NCBI GenBank assembly: GCA_963774895.1
Contig: CAVZGN010000001.1
Coordinates: forward strand, 744,001-808,000
Source of the DNA: REEB76 sp963774895
GTDB lineage: Bacteria; Pseudomonadota; Gammaproteobacteria; Natronospirales; REEB76
Length of the DNA: 64,000 nt
Direction: 5' to 3'
The position numbers were made by a program, and so were the translations under genes. Shown here in pieces: positions 35,409 to 42,785 of the stretch. The first letter of the stretch is position 1. The number at the start of each line of letters is the position of its first letter. Under the pieces are notes generated by a model. That model did no database searches and had not been told where the DNA came from. It worked only from the letters and a program-made list of their open reading frames with translations.

Positions 35409-37691
35409 TCACGAGTTGCGACGTGAGGTCACGAATGCCATGAGTGCAAGTACCATCAGTGCCAACAGATCCATACCCCCTGCGGCGCCGAAGCGTGAAG
35501 CAGTGACGGTAACGGAGCTGGTGGTGGAGCCGGAACCCACTGTATTGGTGCAGGTGAGCGTCACCGTGTAGGTACCTCCGGTGTTGTAGGCCACGCTGGG
35601 ATTCTGGGAGGTTGAATCCGGTATGGCGCTGGTGCCGAAATTCCACAAGTAGGTGAAGGCCTTGCCATCGTAGCCAAGGCAGTCGGCTTCAAATGTAGTG
35701 CTTTGACCTGATGGGACACTCACGCCGCTGGCCGGACTGGCGATGACGGCGCTAGTATTCGGAAATATTCCGGATGTCAGCAGCGTATTGATGTTCGGTA
35801 ATCCAAAACCGTAAGTTCCATTCCAGCCACTACCCCCAGCAGGTTGAGCAGCACTGTCCTGCAGCAGCATGTAGGGATCATCGCTGCTCGGGTAGGCAGA
35901 CAACAATAAGGCAATAAGGCCGGCGATATGTGGCGCCGCCGCCGATGTGCCACAAAATGGACTTGGAAATCCGCCGGCTCCTGTCACATTCACACAATCG
36001 GGTGCGACAAAACTCGGTTGTTGAATGGATTCTTGTAGTTGCGTCCCAGCACCGTTACCGGGGATGCCCAACTGCACTGGCCCAAGTGAGCTGTAGCCTT
36101 CAATCAGTTCTAAGCCACCACATGAAATTACCTGTGTGGCGCACACCGCGCCAACGGTGATCTCGCCTGGTGTTGCTGAGCTGCCCACTGTGACACCCAC
36201 CGCTGACTGGCCATAAATACTCCCGGGAATCGAAGGATTCGGATAGGGCGGGGTCACCGCCATCTGGTTGCTATTCATGGATAACGCCAGAATCTTGATG
36301 TTTGTACCGGGATTACCCGCGACCAGATAGACAGAAATGTAGGCAGTAGACGCATTGGAACCTAGTGTTGTGCCACTGCCCTGAATCGGAAGCGGACCCG
36401 GTGTGGATAAAGACTGCGGATTGGTATATGCACAGCCAGTCGTCGAGGGGGATTCGGGTCCAATATTGATTCCCTGGTTGCAAGCGATAGCGGTCGCGTC
36501 ACTCGTCGTTGTGCTGTTGTACATGACGACGTCGTAATCGTTGGGATCATTAGTGGTGGCGGTATCGACCCAGGGATCGTCCCATTCCACCAGATATGCA
36601 ATGGAATCGCCTGCCTGTGCATCCGTGATTTCCAGCTGGGTAACCGGGTCGGTCGGAGTACCGAAATTCAGAGCCTGGGTGTAAGTCACACCGTTTATTG
36701 TGACGTTCACCGGAGTTGACGACCACTGTCCCGCCCAGAATGCGGTACCGTCATTGCCGGCAGCAGTCACCAGATGGATATCCGGGTTATCCGTAGCGAA
36801 TTGCTGCACGCCGTTGGCAAAATCCCCGTTGGTGAACATGGCTTCGCCAGGAAACCCTAAATCATCCACGATTACGTTAGCGTTGATCGTAGGGGCGCTG
36901 GTGCCGCCAGCGAAATCATTAAGTGCGGTGAGGTATTCAGCGGTATCACCGGGCCCGGCAAAACCCAATTGCTTAACACCCGGTGCCAGATCGTAAACGA
37001 TCTCCATCATGGCCGTGCCTTCTGCGCCCGAGCTCATCCAACTGGTGTTATTGGGGTCGTTCCAGATATTCGATGGCAGATCGCCGGTGCCCTGGGAAGT
37101 GGAAACTCCGCTGTCACCGTTGGACATCACGCCCACCACCATGCCCTGGCCGGTGTACCCGGTGCTGGCACGAAACTCTGAGGCGCCGAGAATCTGATCG
37201 CCCTGGGTATCCACCGAGCCGGTGCGCGGCAACGCGGTAACGGGCGGCGAGCGCCGCGTAAATGCATAGCTCGGCACCGAAACGCGGTTCACTTCCGTGA
37301 GCGCGGCGGCATCCCCGAGTTTAGCGGCGGGTATCCAGGCCTGCACTACGCCGAGTGCTGGGCTATTGACGATTCCAGTGGCGCCGAGGGCTGCCAGTGC
37401 GGTGCTGTCGGGTGGATTGCCGTTGCGTTCGTAGTGCAGATACACCTGCACCTGGCCGGCGGCGTTCCAGCGCGCTTCCAGCGGCGAGTTTTGCTGGAAG
37501 ATTTCCTTGGTAAGGGCGGCGGCCATCATCGGTTCAGTGCGGTTTTCCTGTGCAGCCGTGGCGATGACTGCCAGCCGCTTGTCCAGTTTGTGACTTACAG
37601 ATGAGGACAGTGCCGCATGTGCGGCCAGCGGCAGTGCGGCTGCGATCAGCAATGGGATCAGATGCTTCCTATATATATGAGTGATGTTCAT
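35409..37691 (-). CDS. exported S8-like serine protease with PKD domain and GlyGly-CTERM-like tail
   Basis: The 760-residue protein has a signal peptide (ending AAHA), a propeptide-like region (about 28-155), a subtilase catalytic domain, a PKD domain (about 645-730) and a C-terminal tail with GAAGGMD, a hydrophobic helix and RR. Catalytic Asp193 (VMSNGDSG) and Ser583 (CGTSAAAPHIAG) are clear. Where classical subtilisins have HGT, this protein has GAEGTAMMEIVYDLAPG, with Glu224 in the place of His. That AM.EIV.D.APG context is typical of an S8 subgroup that approaches sedolisins. The protease would act outside the inner membrane, probably anchored via the tail. A small protein resembling its propeptide is encoded just upstream, 15 bases away. 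Confidence 0.82.
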   Translation of the reverse strand: MNITHIYRKHLIPLLIAAALPLAAHAALSSSVSHKLDKRLAVIATAAQENRTEPMMAAALTKEIFQQNSPLEARWNAAGQVQVYLHYERNGNPPDSTALAALGATGIVNSPALGVVQAWIPAAKLGDAAALTEVNRVSVPSYAFTRRSPPVTALPRTGSVDTQGDQILGASEFRASTGYTGQGMVVGVMSNGDSGVSTSQGTGDLPSNIWNDPNNTSWMSSGAEGTAMMEIVYDLAPGVKQLGFAGPGDTAEYLTALNDFAGGTSAPTINANVIVDDLGFPGEAMFTNGDFANGVQQFATDNPDIHLVTAAGNDGTAFWAGQWSSTPVNVTINGVTYTQALNFGTPTDPVTQLEITDAQAGDSIAYLVEWDDPWVDTATTNDPNDYDVVMYNSTTTSDATAIACNQGINIGPESPSTTGCAYTNPQSLSTPGPLPIQGSGTTLGSNASTAYISVYLVAGNPGTNIKILALSMNSNQMAVTPPYPNPSIPGSIYGQSAVGVTVGSSATPGEITVGAVCATQVISCGGLELIEGYSSLGPVQLGIPGNGAGTQLQESIQQPSFVAPDCVNVTGAGGFPSPFCGTSAAAPHIAGLIALLLSAYPSSDDPYMLLQDSAAQPAGGSGWNGTYGFGLPNINTLLTSGIFPNTSAVIASPASGVSVPSGQSTTFEADCLGYDGKAFTYLWNFGTSAIPDSTSQNPSVAYNTGGTYTVTLTCTNTVGSGSTTSSVTVTASRFGAAGGMDLLALMVLALMAFVTSRRNS

Positions 37692-37706
37692 GACAGATTG
37701 CTTCCA

Positions 37707-38174
37707 TTAACGGGTTTGTGCGTAGTGGGGCGGGGTGATGCGGGTCACGAATGCCAGGGTGGCAAGCTTGTCGAGATCCTGCGGCTTAACCCATCCCTGG
37801 ACCAGGTATAGCGACGGGCTTGGCATGGCATCCACAAGTCCATGCGCGGCCAGCGTAGCTAAATTGGCTGGCGAAAGATCGTTAATATACACATAGACTT
37901 GCAGCCGTCCCTGTTGGTCGGCATGTACAAGACCGCTTTGAAATTCGGCGGGTGAATCACCAGCGATCAATTGTTGTGCTGCCGTCTGCAATCTTGGGGA
38001 TACTTTGCTGCTGATCTGGGTTGATTTTGATGCAGTATCAGATTGGGCGGGAGCGCCCTGGGCGCAAGCGTCAAGCCCGATAAATGCGATTGCCAGAGCC
38101 AAAGCAATTGACCAAGCCTTGTGTTTGTTCACAGCCGATTTTCGCATTGTCATCATCAAGTGGTTGTGGAGCAT
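37707..38174 (-). CDS. exported protein resembling the protease propeptide
   Basis: This 155-residue protein has an N-terminal signal region (AWSIALALAIAFIGLDACAQ; Cys could be a lipidated residue but the lipobox LDAC is poor). The mature part can be aligned with the propeptide region of the downstream protease: both have a GQ/GR-LQVYVY-type strand, then ALAALG/ATLAAHG, a VDAMPSPSLYLVQGWV-like strand and a final ..VTRIT..Y..TR segment. It has no catalytic domain. Intramolecular-chaperone or inhibitor proteins encoded apart from the protease are known for subtilases; this is inference here. Start is tentative among several ATGs (38174, 38156, 38147). Confidence 0.6.
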   Translation of the reverse strand: MLHNHLMMTMRKSAVNKHKAWSIALALAIAFIGLDACAQGAPAQSDTASKSTQISSKVSPRLQTAAQQLIAGDSPAEFQSGLVHADQQGRLQVYVYINDLSPANLATLAAHGLVDAMPSPSLYLVQGWVKPQDLDKLATLAFVTRITPPHYAQTR

Positions 38175-38334
38175 TTAGGGCAACTCACTCCAGGGAGCTG
38201 CGCTGGAATCAGCATGAGGTGATGGCAGCGCCTTAAGCCTAGCATAGGCTTGATAGCGTTCTTGACTTCCGGCGGTTTACCGGCGGCTACACAGTGCAGG
38301 ACCCTGGGAGCGATGCTAGAATGCCGCGCCGTAC

Positions 38335-38410
<76 letters not shown>

Positions 38411-38437
38411 GAATATCGACATCAGGAAGCCGGGCTC

Positions 38438-38515
38438 GGCCGGTGTCTTGAATCGAACTGCCGGTGGCAGTTCGATCCGGTCGAGCTGGGAGTCTGACAG
38501 GGATGTTCCGTGCTA
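38438..38515 (+). repeat. covarying hairpin repeat, copy A
   Basis: GGCCGG (38438-38443) is followed by an 11-bp perfect stem, ATCGAACTGCC (38452-38462) with GGCAGTTCGAT (38466-38476), closed by CCGGTC (38477-38482), then CGAGCTGGGAG and TGACAGGGATGTTC ending in GCTA. The same architecture recurs at 41036-41131. Within the 11-bp stem a C-G pair in this copy is an A-T pair in the other, so pairing is preserved although sequence differs. It sits just downstream of tRNA-Ala. It may be a REP-like mobile element or a processed RNA structure. Confidence 0.7.
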
Positions 38516-38726
38516 ATGCGAGCATTGTTCGCATCCACCCGAATGCATTGGCAGGATGTCAGGGGAAGCGGGAGGCTTTAACCGCTGATATTATGCGGTG
38601 CTATTCGCATACGGTGGACTGCTCTACGGGATTGCTCTGTGACCAGACCGTGATCTTTACAAGCTTCGATTCATGCCAGGGCTTCGAGGTACCAGAGACA
38701 TTACGTCTTGCTCGTAAAAGTTAGTT
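38516..38726. other. intergenic stretch with a degenerate copy of a tRNA upstream region
   Basis: There is no convincing gene here. The segment ACCGCTGATATTATG (about 38581-38595) matches the sequence just upstream of tRNA-Arg (ACCACTGATATTATG, 41248-41262) with one difference, and a CAGGG-rich stretch precedes both. It is not followed by a recognisable tRNA. It may be a leftover of duplication of the tRNA flank. A plus-strand frame runs through it but consists of repeat-derived codons. Confidence 0.45.
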
Positions 38727-39527
38727 CTACGCTTGGGTAATCCAGCGCCTGATGAGGCGACTTATGGCTACTTCAGCCGGCATGCTGCCAACGATGAACC
38801 AAGCTCCCCCAGACAACGCGAGAGTTATAAACATGTCTGTCCACATTCCGCGGCCGTCAGGATTGGCCGCAACGTACGGTATGTGAATGACCATTACCCA
38901 TGAGCCATACATAATTCCGAGCAGGGTGCCGGCGAGGTGCGCTTGCACTCTGGTCAGGATACTGACGCCGGCAGCAAGCGATGCAACCCCGGTGAAATAC
39001 GCCCAAAACTGATGCGCAGGAATCCACGCCGGTATCATACCGGCAATAAAATCGTGATAAATGAAGTTGACAATGCAGAATGCCAGCAGAGAAATGGCGA
39101 AACCGTACCGGCCGAGCTTTGCAACAGAATCGACCACAGCATTCAGTCGCTGGAATTTTCCTGAAGCGGGTGGCGTGTTCACCGCCAAAGTCCAGGCTAT
39201 CCCGGACAAGGCCAATGTTTCGAATGCAAACGACAAGTCGGGGGCCGGGTTAGGGACTAGCAACGGTATATGAAGAATCAATACCCATAGCAGTAACAGG
39301 GTTCCCAGGGAAACCGCAGCCAAACGGGTCAATCTGGTGATAACAAGCCCAATGCAAACCGCCACGAGAAAAAAGCCAGTCAGGTTGGCCAAGACGACTT
39401 GTGCGTGAATCCAGGATGGTACAGGTTCGAGTTCGTAAATGAATGCAGAGCAGATAAGTGTCTGAATGCCGAGCGCTCCAATGGCAACGATGAACATAAT
39501 ACGGCCTATCCGAGCTAGATCTTTCAT
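38727..39527 (-). CDS. DoxX-like multispanning membrane protein with internal duplication
   Basis: The 266-residue protein has about eight hydrophobic helices in two similar halves. Each half begins GRxxF, carries a PSWIxAH or PAWIPAH motif, then a G-L-x-W-V-x-x-I-H-I-P core (LLWVLILHIPLLV and SWVMVIHIPYVA) and ends in LALSG-AW. The duplicated four-helix plan resembles DoxX-type proteins, but no substrate or cofactor site is evident. AGGAGG sits 7 bases before the ATG, an ideal ribosome-binding site. Function unknown; it has no operon partner. Confidence 0.78.
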   Translation of the reverse strand: MKDLARIGRIMFIVAIGALGIQTLICSAFIYELEPVPSWIHAQVVLANLTGFFLVAVCIGLVITRLTRLAAVSLGTLLLLWVLILHIPLLVPNPAPDLSFAFETLALSGIAWTLAVNTPPASGKFQRLNAVVDSVAKLGRYGFAISLLAFCIVNFIYHDFIAGMIPAWIPAHQFWAYFTGVASLAAGVSILTRVQAHLAGTLLGIMYGSWVMVIHIPYVAANPDGRGMWTDMFITLALSGGAWFIVGSMPAEVAISRLIRRWITQA

Positions 39528-39694
39528 GTGATTTCCTCCTAACGTCCACCTTTAAGAAGGGGCTGTCAAAGCCTGGATAACTCAGTTTTGAGATTTGGAT
39601 AATTCCTTAGTAAGGCCACAGACTACCTTGACGATCAGATTGTTGCCTGTAACCGTTTGCTAAACCTGTAGCAGTTGGGATTGAGCGTGAGACC

Positions 39695-39832
39695 ATGGTT
39701 CCAAACCAGATAGATGTAGAACATCACTTTGCTGATTCCCAGCCTGTGGCTGATCTGTGCTACCGGCATATGACGCTCCGCATCTTTCAACGTCACTGTT
39801 ATCTACATCCACCGAAACCGCTTTCGCTTCAT
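39695..39832 (-). pseudogene. IS3-family orfA remnant
   Basis: Read from the ATG at 39832 on the minus strand, one frame gives MKRKRF, a TAG at the tenth codon, then LKDAERHMPVAQISHRLGI followed by SKVMFYIYLVW. IS3-family OrfA proteins have MKRKRFTEEQII.VLKDAE.GMPVAQLCR.LGISE.TFY.WK, so this is the N-terminal helix-turn-helix with a stop, and the rest of OrfA and all of OrfB are missing. It is the only recognisable content of the 492-bp gap 39528-40019, apart from the leader of the next gene, where TATACA (39983-39988) could be a -10. Confidence 0.7.
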
Positions 39833-40019
39833 CGTTCGCCCTCCGACTGTCTAGCCCTATTTTGCCAGAAAAGTTACATTACAACGGGCCCAGTTTTTTT
39901 GGGGAGCCCGCCAACCGTGAAAATTAGAAATGAATCAGACTAATTTCCGGTTTTAATTAACTCGCACTGCGGCAGAATGGGCTATACATCAAGGCAGGCA
40001 CCCGAATGGAGGTTACACC

Positions 40020-40622
40020 ATGGATATCAGTAAATTTATAGCGATACAGCCAAAACTCATGCTCAAGATGCTATTTATCCTAGCGCTCACAATGACGGCA
40101 CTCCCAGGTCACACCCAGGACAATGCACAGACCCAGGCGGCCCAGGACAGCAACGCCGTGATGTACCTGGGCAAAGTCGAAGTTCGTGGCCAGCAAAAGA
40201 TCATCAAGACCCTGCAGGCCATAAAAGTCGCCTTACGGGAACCCTATTCAACCGACCCGAAACTGGCGAACGTGATGGTATGCCGATTGCAGGATGAAGC
40301 CGGCAGCCACATCAAACAATGGCTGATTTGTGGGACGAACCGTAATTTGAGTGCAAACCGTGAAAATCTGCAAACCGCAATGACGAGCGTCGCGGCGCAA
40401 AATACGGGTTCTAATCAAGACAACAGTATGGGAGCATGCATGGGTAACTGTACCACTGCGACGACTCAGGTACTCCAAGAAACAGTCAACGGTCAACCGG
40501 GGCAATACCTGCACACCTTGGTGAACGGGTCGGAATTTCGCTCGCTGCTGCGCCGAATCCCTTCCCCGGCTGCGCAGCAAGCCCCAACATCGGCACCGCC
40601 GGCTGTCACTCATCGGCCGTGA
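40020..40622 (+). CDS. exported hypothetical protein
   Basis: This 200-residue protein, unrecognised by me, starts at an ATG with GGAGG about 8 bases upstream. It has an N-terminal hydrophobic segment (about 12-30, ending LPGHTQ), a Gln-rich spacer, then a folded-looking core (YLGKVEVRGQQKIIKTLQAIKVALREPY and VMVCRLQDEAG...WLICGTN are two separate parts) with Cys residues, and a Pro/Ala-rich C-terminus. It probably acts in the periplasm. The spacing of CRLQD and CGTN suggests a disulfide. No operon partner; the downstream 800 bp is repeats and tRNA. Confidence 0.65.
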   Translation: MDISKFIAIQPKLMLKMLFILALTMTALPGHTQDNAQTQAAQDSNAVMYLGKVEVRGQQKIIKTLQAIKVALREPYSTDPKLANVMVCRLQDEAGSHIKQWLICGTNRNLSANRENLQTAMTSVAAQNTGSNQDNSMGACMGNCTTATTQVLQETVNGQPGQYLHTLVNGSEFRSLLRRIPSPAAQQAPTSAPPAVTHRP

Positions 40623-40779
40623 AAGCTGAAGCGCGTGTCGCTAACTGATCCCGCCGCACTCTGGACCAGCTCCGGGTGGTCCAGCGTTCTATGGCTACTC
40701 GACAACCACGGCGAACGATGTGCAGGGACGCACGAGCGCCGCGCGACCCTTGGAAGTCCTGGAAGCGGGAATAGGCCGG

Positions 40780-40799
40780 GGCGTCGCTAACGCGACGCC
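40780..40799. repeat. 8-bp stem, TAAC-loop hairpin 1
   Basis: GGCGTCGC and GCGACGCC pair perfectly around TAAC. A second hairpin at 40916-40935 has the same TAAC loop and stem length but a different, still perfectly paired, stem. These hairpins occupy the gene-free stretch 40623-41272 together with the tRNA fragment and repeat copy B. Confidence 0.55.
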
Positions 40800-40915
40800 G
40801 GGAGCGGCCGGCCCGGAGATGGCAGATTTTTGCTCCTGAATTGCTGCACTTCCGCCTTTTCAAGCGTCGCATCCTGCACCGCTTGAGAGTCCAGGGCATC
40901 TTCCGTGTATGTCCG

Positions 40916-40935
40916 CGTGCGGCTAACGCCGCACG
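40916..40935. repeat. 8-bp stem, TAAC-loop hairpin 2
   Basis: CGTGCGGC and GCCGCACG pair perfectly around TAAC. About 20 bases later comes a GGCTGGCGGGAACGCCAAGGACGG stretch (from 40956) that recurs, slightly diverged, upstream of tRNA-Arg (from 41218). The difference between hairpins 1 and 2 is fully compensated in the stem. Confidence 0.55.
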
Positions 40936-41013
40936 CCCTGGCGGTCGGAAGTACGGGCTGGCGGGAACGCCAAGGACGGCTATCATCCTCCGATGTGATA
41001 ATAAACGCCCACA

Positions 41014-41035
41014 CCCCGGTAGCTCAGTTGGGTGA
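41014..41035 (+). pseudogene. 5' fragment of a tRNA (truncated tRNA gene copy)
   Basis: CCCCGGTAGCTCAGTTGGG matches the first 20 or so bases of the intact tRNA-Arg at 41273 (acceptor strand, positions 8-9 and the D arm). It then breaks off directly into repeat copy B; no anticodon, T arm or CCA follows. The upstream 55 bases also resemble the tRNA-Arg upstream region, and a strong -10-like GATAAT lies there (about 40997-41002). It therefore looks like a partial duplication of the promoter and 5' half of a tRNA gene, interrupted by the repeat. Confidence 0.65.
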
Positions 41036-41131
41036 GGCCGGTGTTGTATCGAAATGCCCGTGGCATTTCGATCCGGCCGAACGCGAGGCAGGGATACCGA
41101 GCTGGGGGCTTGACAGGGATGTTCGGGGCTA
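41036..41131 (+). repeat. covarying hairpin repeat, copy B
   Basis: GGCCGG is followed by ATCGAAATGCC (41048-41058) pairing perfectly with GGCATTTCGAT (41062-41072), and closed by CCGGCC (41073-41078). After an extra insert with GGCAGGGATACC, the end CGAGCTGGGGGCTTGACAGG-type sequence through GGATGTTC to GCTA matches copy A at 38438-38515. The outer GGCC also pairs better here than in copy A (G-T wobble there). Confidence 0.7.
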
Positions 41132-41198
41132 CAATTTGTACACGTGGTTAAGTTCAGTGAACTAGAAATAAGCGAAGCACAGCTTCGCGCCAGCGAAC

Positions 41199-41220
41199 GC
41201 CTCGCCATGGATGGCGAGGC
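41199..41220. repeat. hairpin upstream of tRNA-Arg
   Basis: GCCTCGCCAT and ATGGCGAGGC form a 10-bp perfect inverted repeat around GG. A smaller hairpin, GCGAAGC-ACA-GCTTCGC, lies about 25 bases upstream. The following GGCGGGAATACCAGGGACGG leads straight into the tRNA-Arg promoter region. Confidence 0.5.
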
Positions 41221-41272
41221 TGGCGGGAATACCAGGGACGGTTTTTGACCACTGATATTATGATGAACCCAT

Positions 41273-41349
41273 GCCCCGGTAGCTCAGATGGATAGAGCAT
41301 CCCCCTCCTAAGGGGAAGGTCGGCGGTTCAACTCCGCCCCGGGGCACCA
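41273..41349 (+). tRNA. tRNA-Arg (anticodon CCT)
   Basis: Complete cloverleaf with acceptor GCCCCGG/CCGGGGC, D arm GCTC-AGATGGATA-GAGC, anticodon stem TCCCC/GGGGA with loop CTCCTAA (anticodon CCT), T arm GGCGG-TTCAACT-CCGCC and an encoded CCA. It reads AGG. TATTAT at 41256-41261 is a likely -10. Confidence 0.95.
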
Positions 41350-41430
41350 TATTTCAAGGACATGTGGCACTGTCTGGGGTGTTAGGTAAATAGACTATAT
41401 TGATGCCAAACGCAGCATTTGTTGGAATCC

Positions 41431-42696
41431 ATGCAACCCATCAACGCAACCGACGCCGAATACGCGCAACAGCTGGAAAGAAACCCACGGCTCACCCAAG
41501 CATGGCGAATGCGCGCGCGTATCGCTTTGCAAGACCGGCGCAACCAAGATGCCATTGAATTATTGAAAGCGGGGCTCAACCAGCTGCCCGCAGATAAAAC
41601 ATTGATGGCAGACCTGGCAGATATCTATTTGTTGCTAAGAGATTCGATATCTGCACGACCATTGCTTGAGGTGCTTCAAAAGGCACAGGATAAAGATCCT
41701 GGGTTCAGCTTGAAATACGCTAGATTGCAATGGCTCGATGGCGATTACGATAAGGCATTAAAGTCTTTTGAACAAGCCCTTAGCGAGAATCCCGGTAACA
41801 AGAAAGTTGCGACCGGTTTGGCTCAAGCTTATGTAAGCCTCGGTGAGATCGAAAAGGCGATGGCATTATTAAACACGTGGCACCATCAAGGATCTTCGGT
41901 AGAGATGATGGCGTTGCTTGCATTATGCGAGTATGACAAGCACGGCATCGAAAACGCACTGAAAACCGCTTTAATCGGAATGCAGATCCAACCTTCGAAT
42001 CCAACCATTAACTATTTATATGCCGTTTTACTCAAACTTTCTGGCCATTCAGTCAAAGCTGAAACCCATATTGAACAAATACAGCAATATGCGGATATCC
42101 ATGTGCGATGGAACAGCTTTTTATTCGCATACGGGAGCGATGAAAAAACCCGCTTCCATGGTCTGGGTCCGACTTTATTGGACGCAGCAATAGCCCAAGC
42201 ATCCACCGACGGCTTGGTGCTGGAATTTGGTGTGTACCACGGGCTATCACTTCGACAATTGGCTCGACGTTTCACCGGTCCGGTGCATGGTTTCGATAGT
42301 TTTGCGGGATTACCAGAAGCATGGAAATCCGATGAGCCTATCGGTAGCTACAGCACCCATGGGCGCCTACCGCAGATGCCACCACATGTGAGGCTTTATC
42401 CCGGTTGGTTCAAAGATACCTTGCCCGTATTTGTCGCCAAGCAAACGGAAAAAGTGCGTCTGGTCCACATCGACTGCGACTTGTATAGCTCGACTTGTAC
42501 CGTGCTCGATGAAATTTATCCGTTACTGCAAATCGGGACCATCCTGGTATTTGATGAATATCTTGGCTATTCCGGTTACGAACAGCATGAATTTCGCGCC
42601 TGGCACCGATTCGCGATTAAATTCAAGATTAACTATGAATACACGGGATTTACTTTAATGGCTAGAAAAGCGGTTTTGCGTATCACAGGTATGTGA
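41431..42696 (+). CDS. TPR protein with C-terminal TylF/MycF-type methyltransferase domain
   Basis: From ATG 41431 the protein has 421 residues; the TTG at 41419 would add four. The first 185 or so residues are TPR helices (NPRLTQAWRMRARIAL, ..ENPGNKKVATGLAQAYV). The C-terminal half has the SAM-binding start LVLEFGVYHGLSLRQLA and the TylF-family metal site region VRLVHIDCDLYSSTCTVLDEI plus ILVFDEY. TylF enzymes O-methylate sugars in macrolide antibiotics; related family members methylate other substrates. TPR fused to a tailoring enzyme is the recurring design in this region, where the next three genes join TPR to sulfotransferase. Substrate unknown. It lies 80 bases after tRNA-Arg, at the edge of the island. 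Confidence 0.82.
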   Translation: MQPINATDAEYAQQLERNPRLTQAWRMRARIALQDRRNQDAIELLKAGLNQLPADKTLMADLADIYLLLRDSISARPLLEVLQKAQDKDPGFSLKYARLQWLDGDYDKALKSFEQALSENPGNKKVATGLAQAYVSLGEIEKAMALLNTWHHQGSSVEMMALLALCEYDKHGIENALKTALIGMQIQPSNPTINYLYAVLLKLSGHSVKAETHIEQIQQYADIHVRWNSFLFAYGSDEKTRFHGLGPTLLDAAIAQASTDGLVLEFGVYHGLSLRQLARRFTGPVHGFDSFAGLPEAWKSDEPIGSYSTHGRLPQMPPHVRLYPGWFKDTLPVFVAKQTEKVRLVHIDCDLYSSTCTVLDEIYPLLQIGTILVFDEYLGYSGYEQHEFRAWHRFAIKFKINYEYTGFTLMARKAVLRITGM

Positions 42697-42785
42697 GTCA
42701 CTGCCGACTCATGTGGGCACGTGTATGCCCCGTGATGCTGAAAATTTAAAGAATGTTTATGGATAGTTCAAGTTGTCTTGAAGGA

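Noticed and set aside
38464..38724. 86-codon plus-strand frame after tRNA-Ala
   Set aside because: It reads through the hairpin repeat and a tRNA-flank copy, so the codons are repeat-derived.
40606..41208. 200-codon minus-strand frame across the repeats
   Set aside because: It covers hairpins, a tRNA fragment and repeat copy B; the Arg/Ser/Pro-rich product has no protein features.
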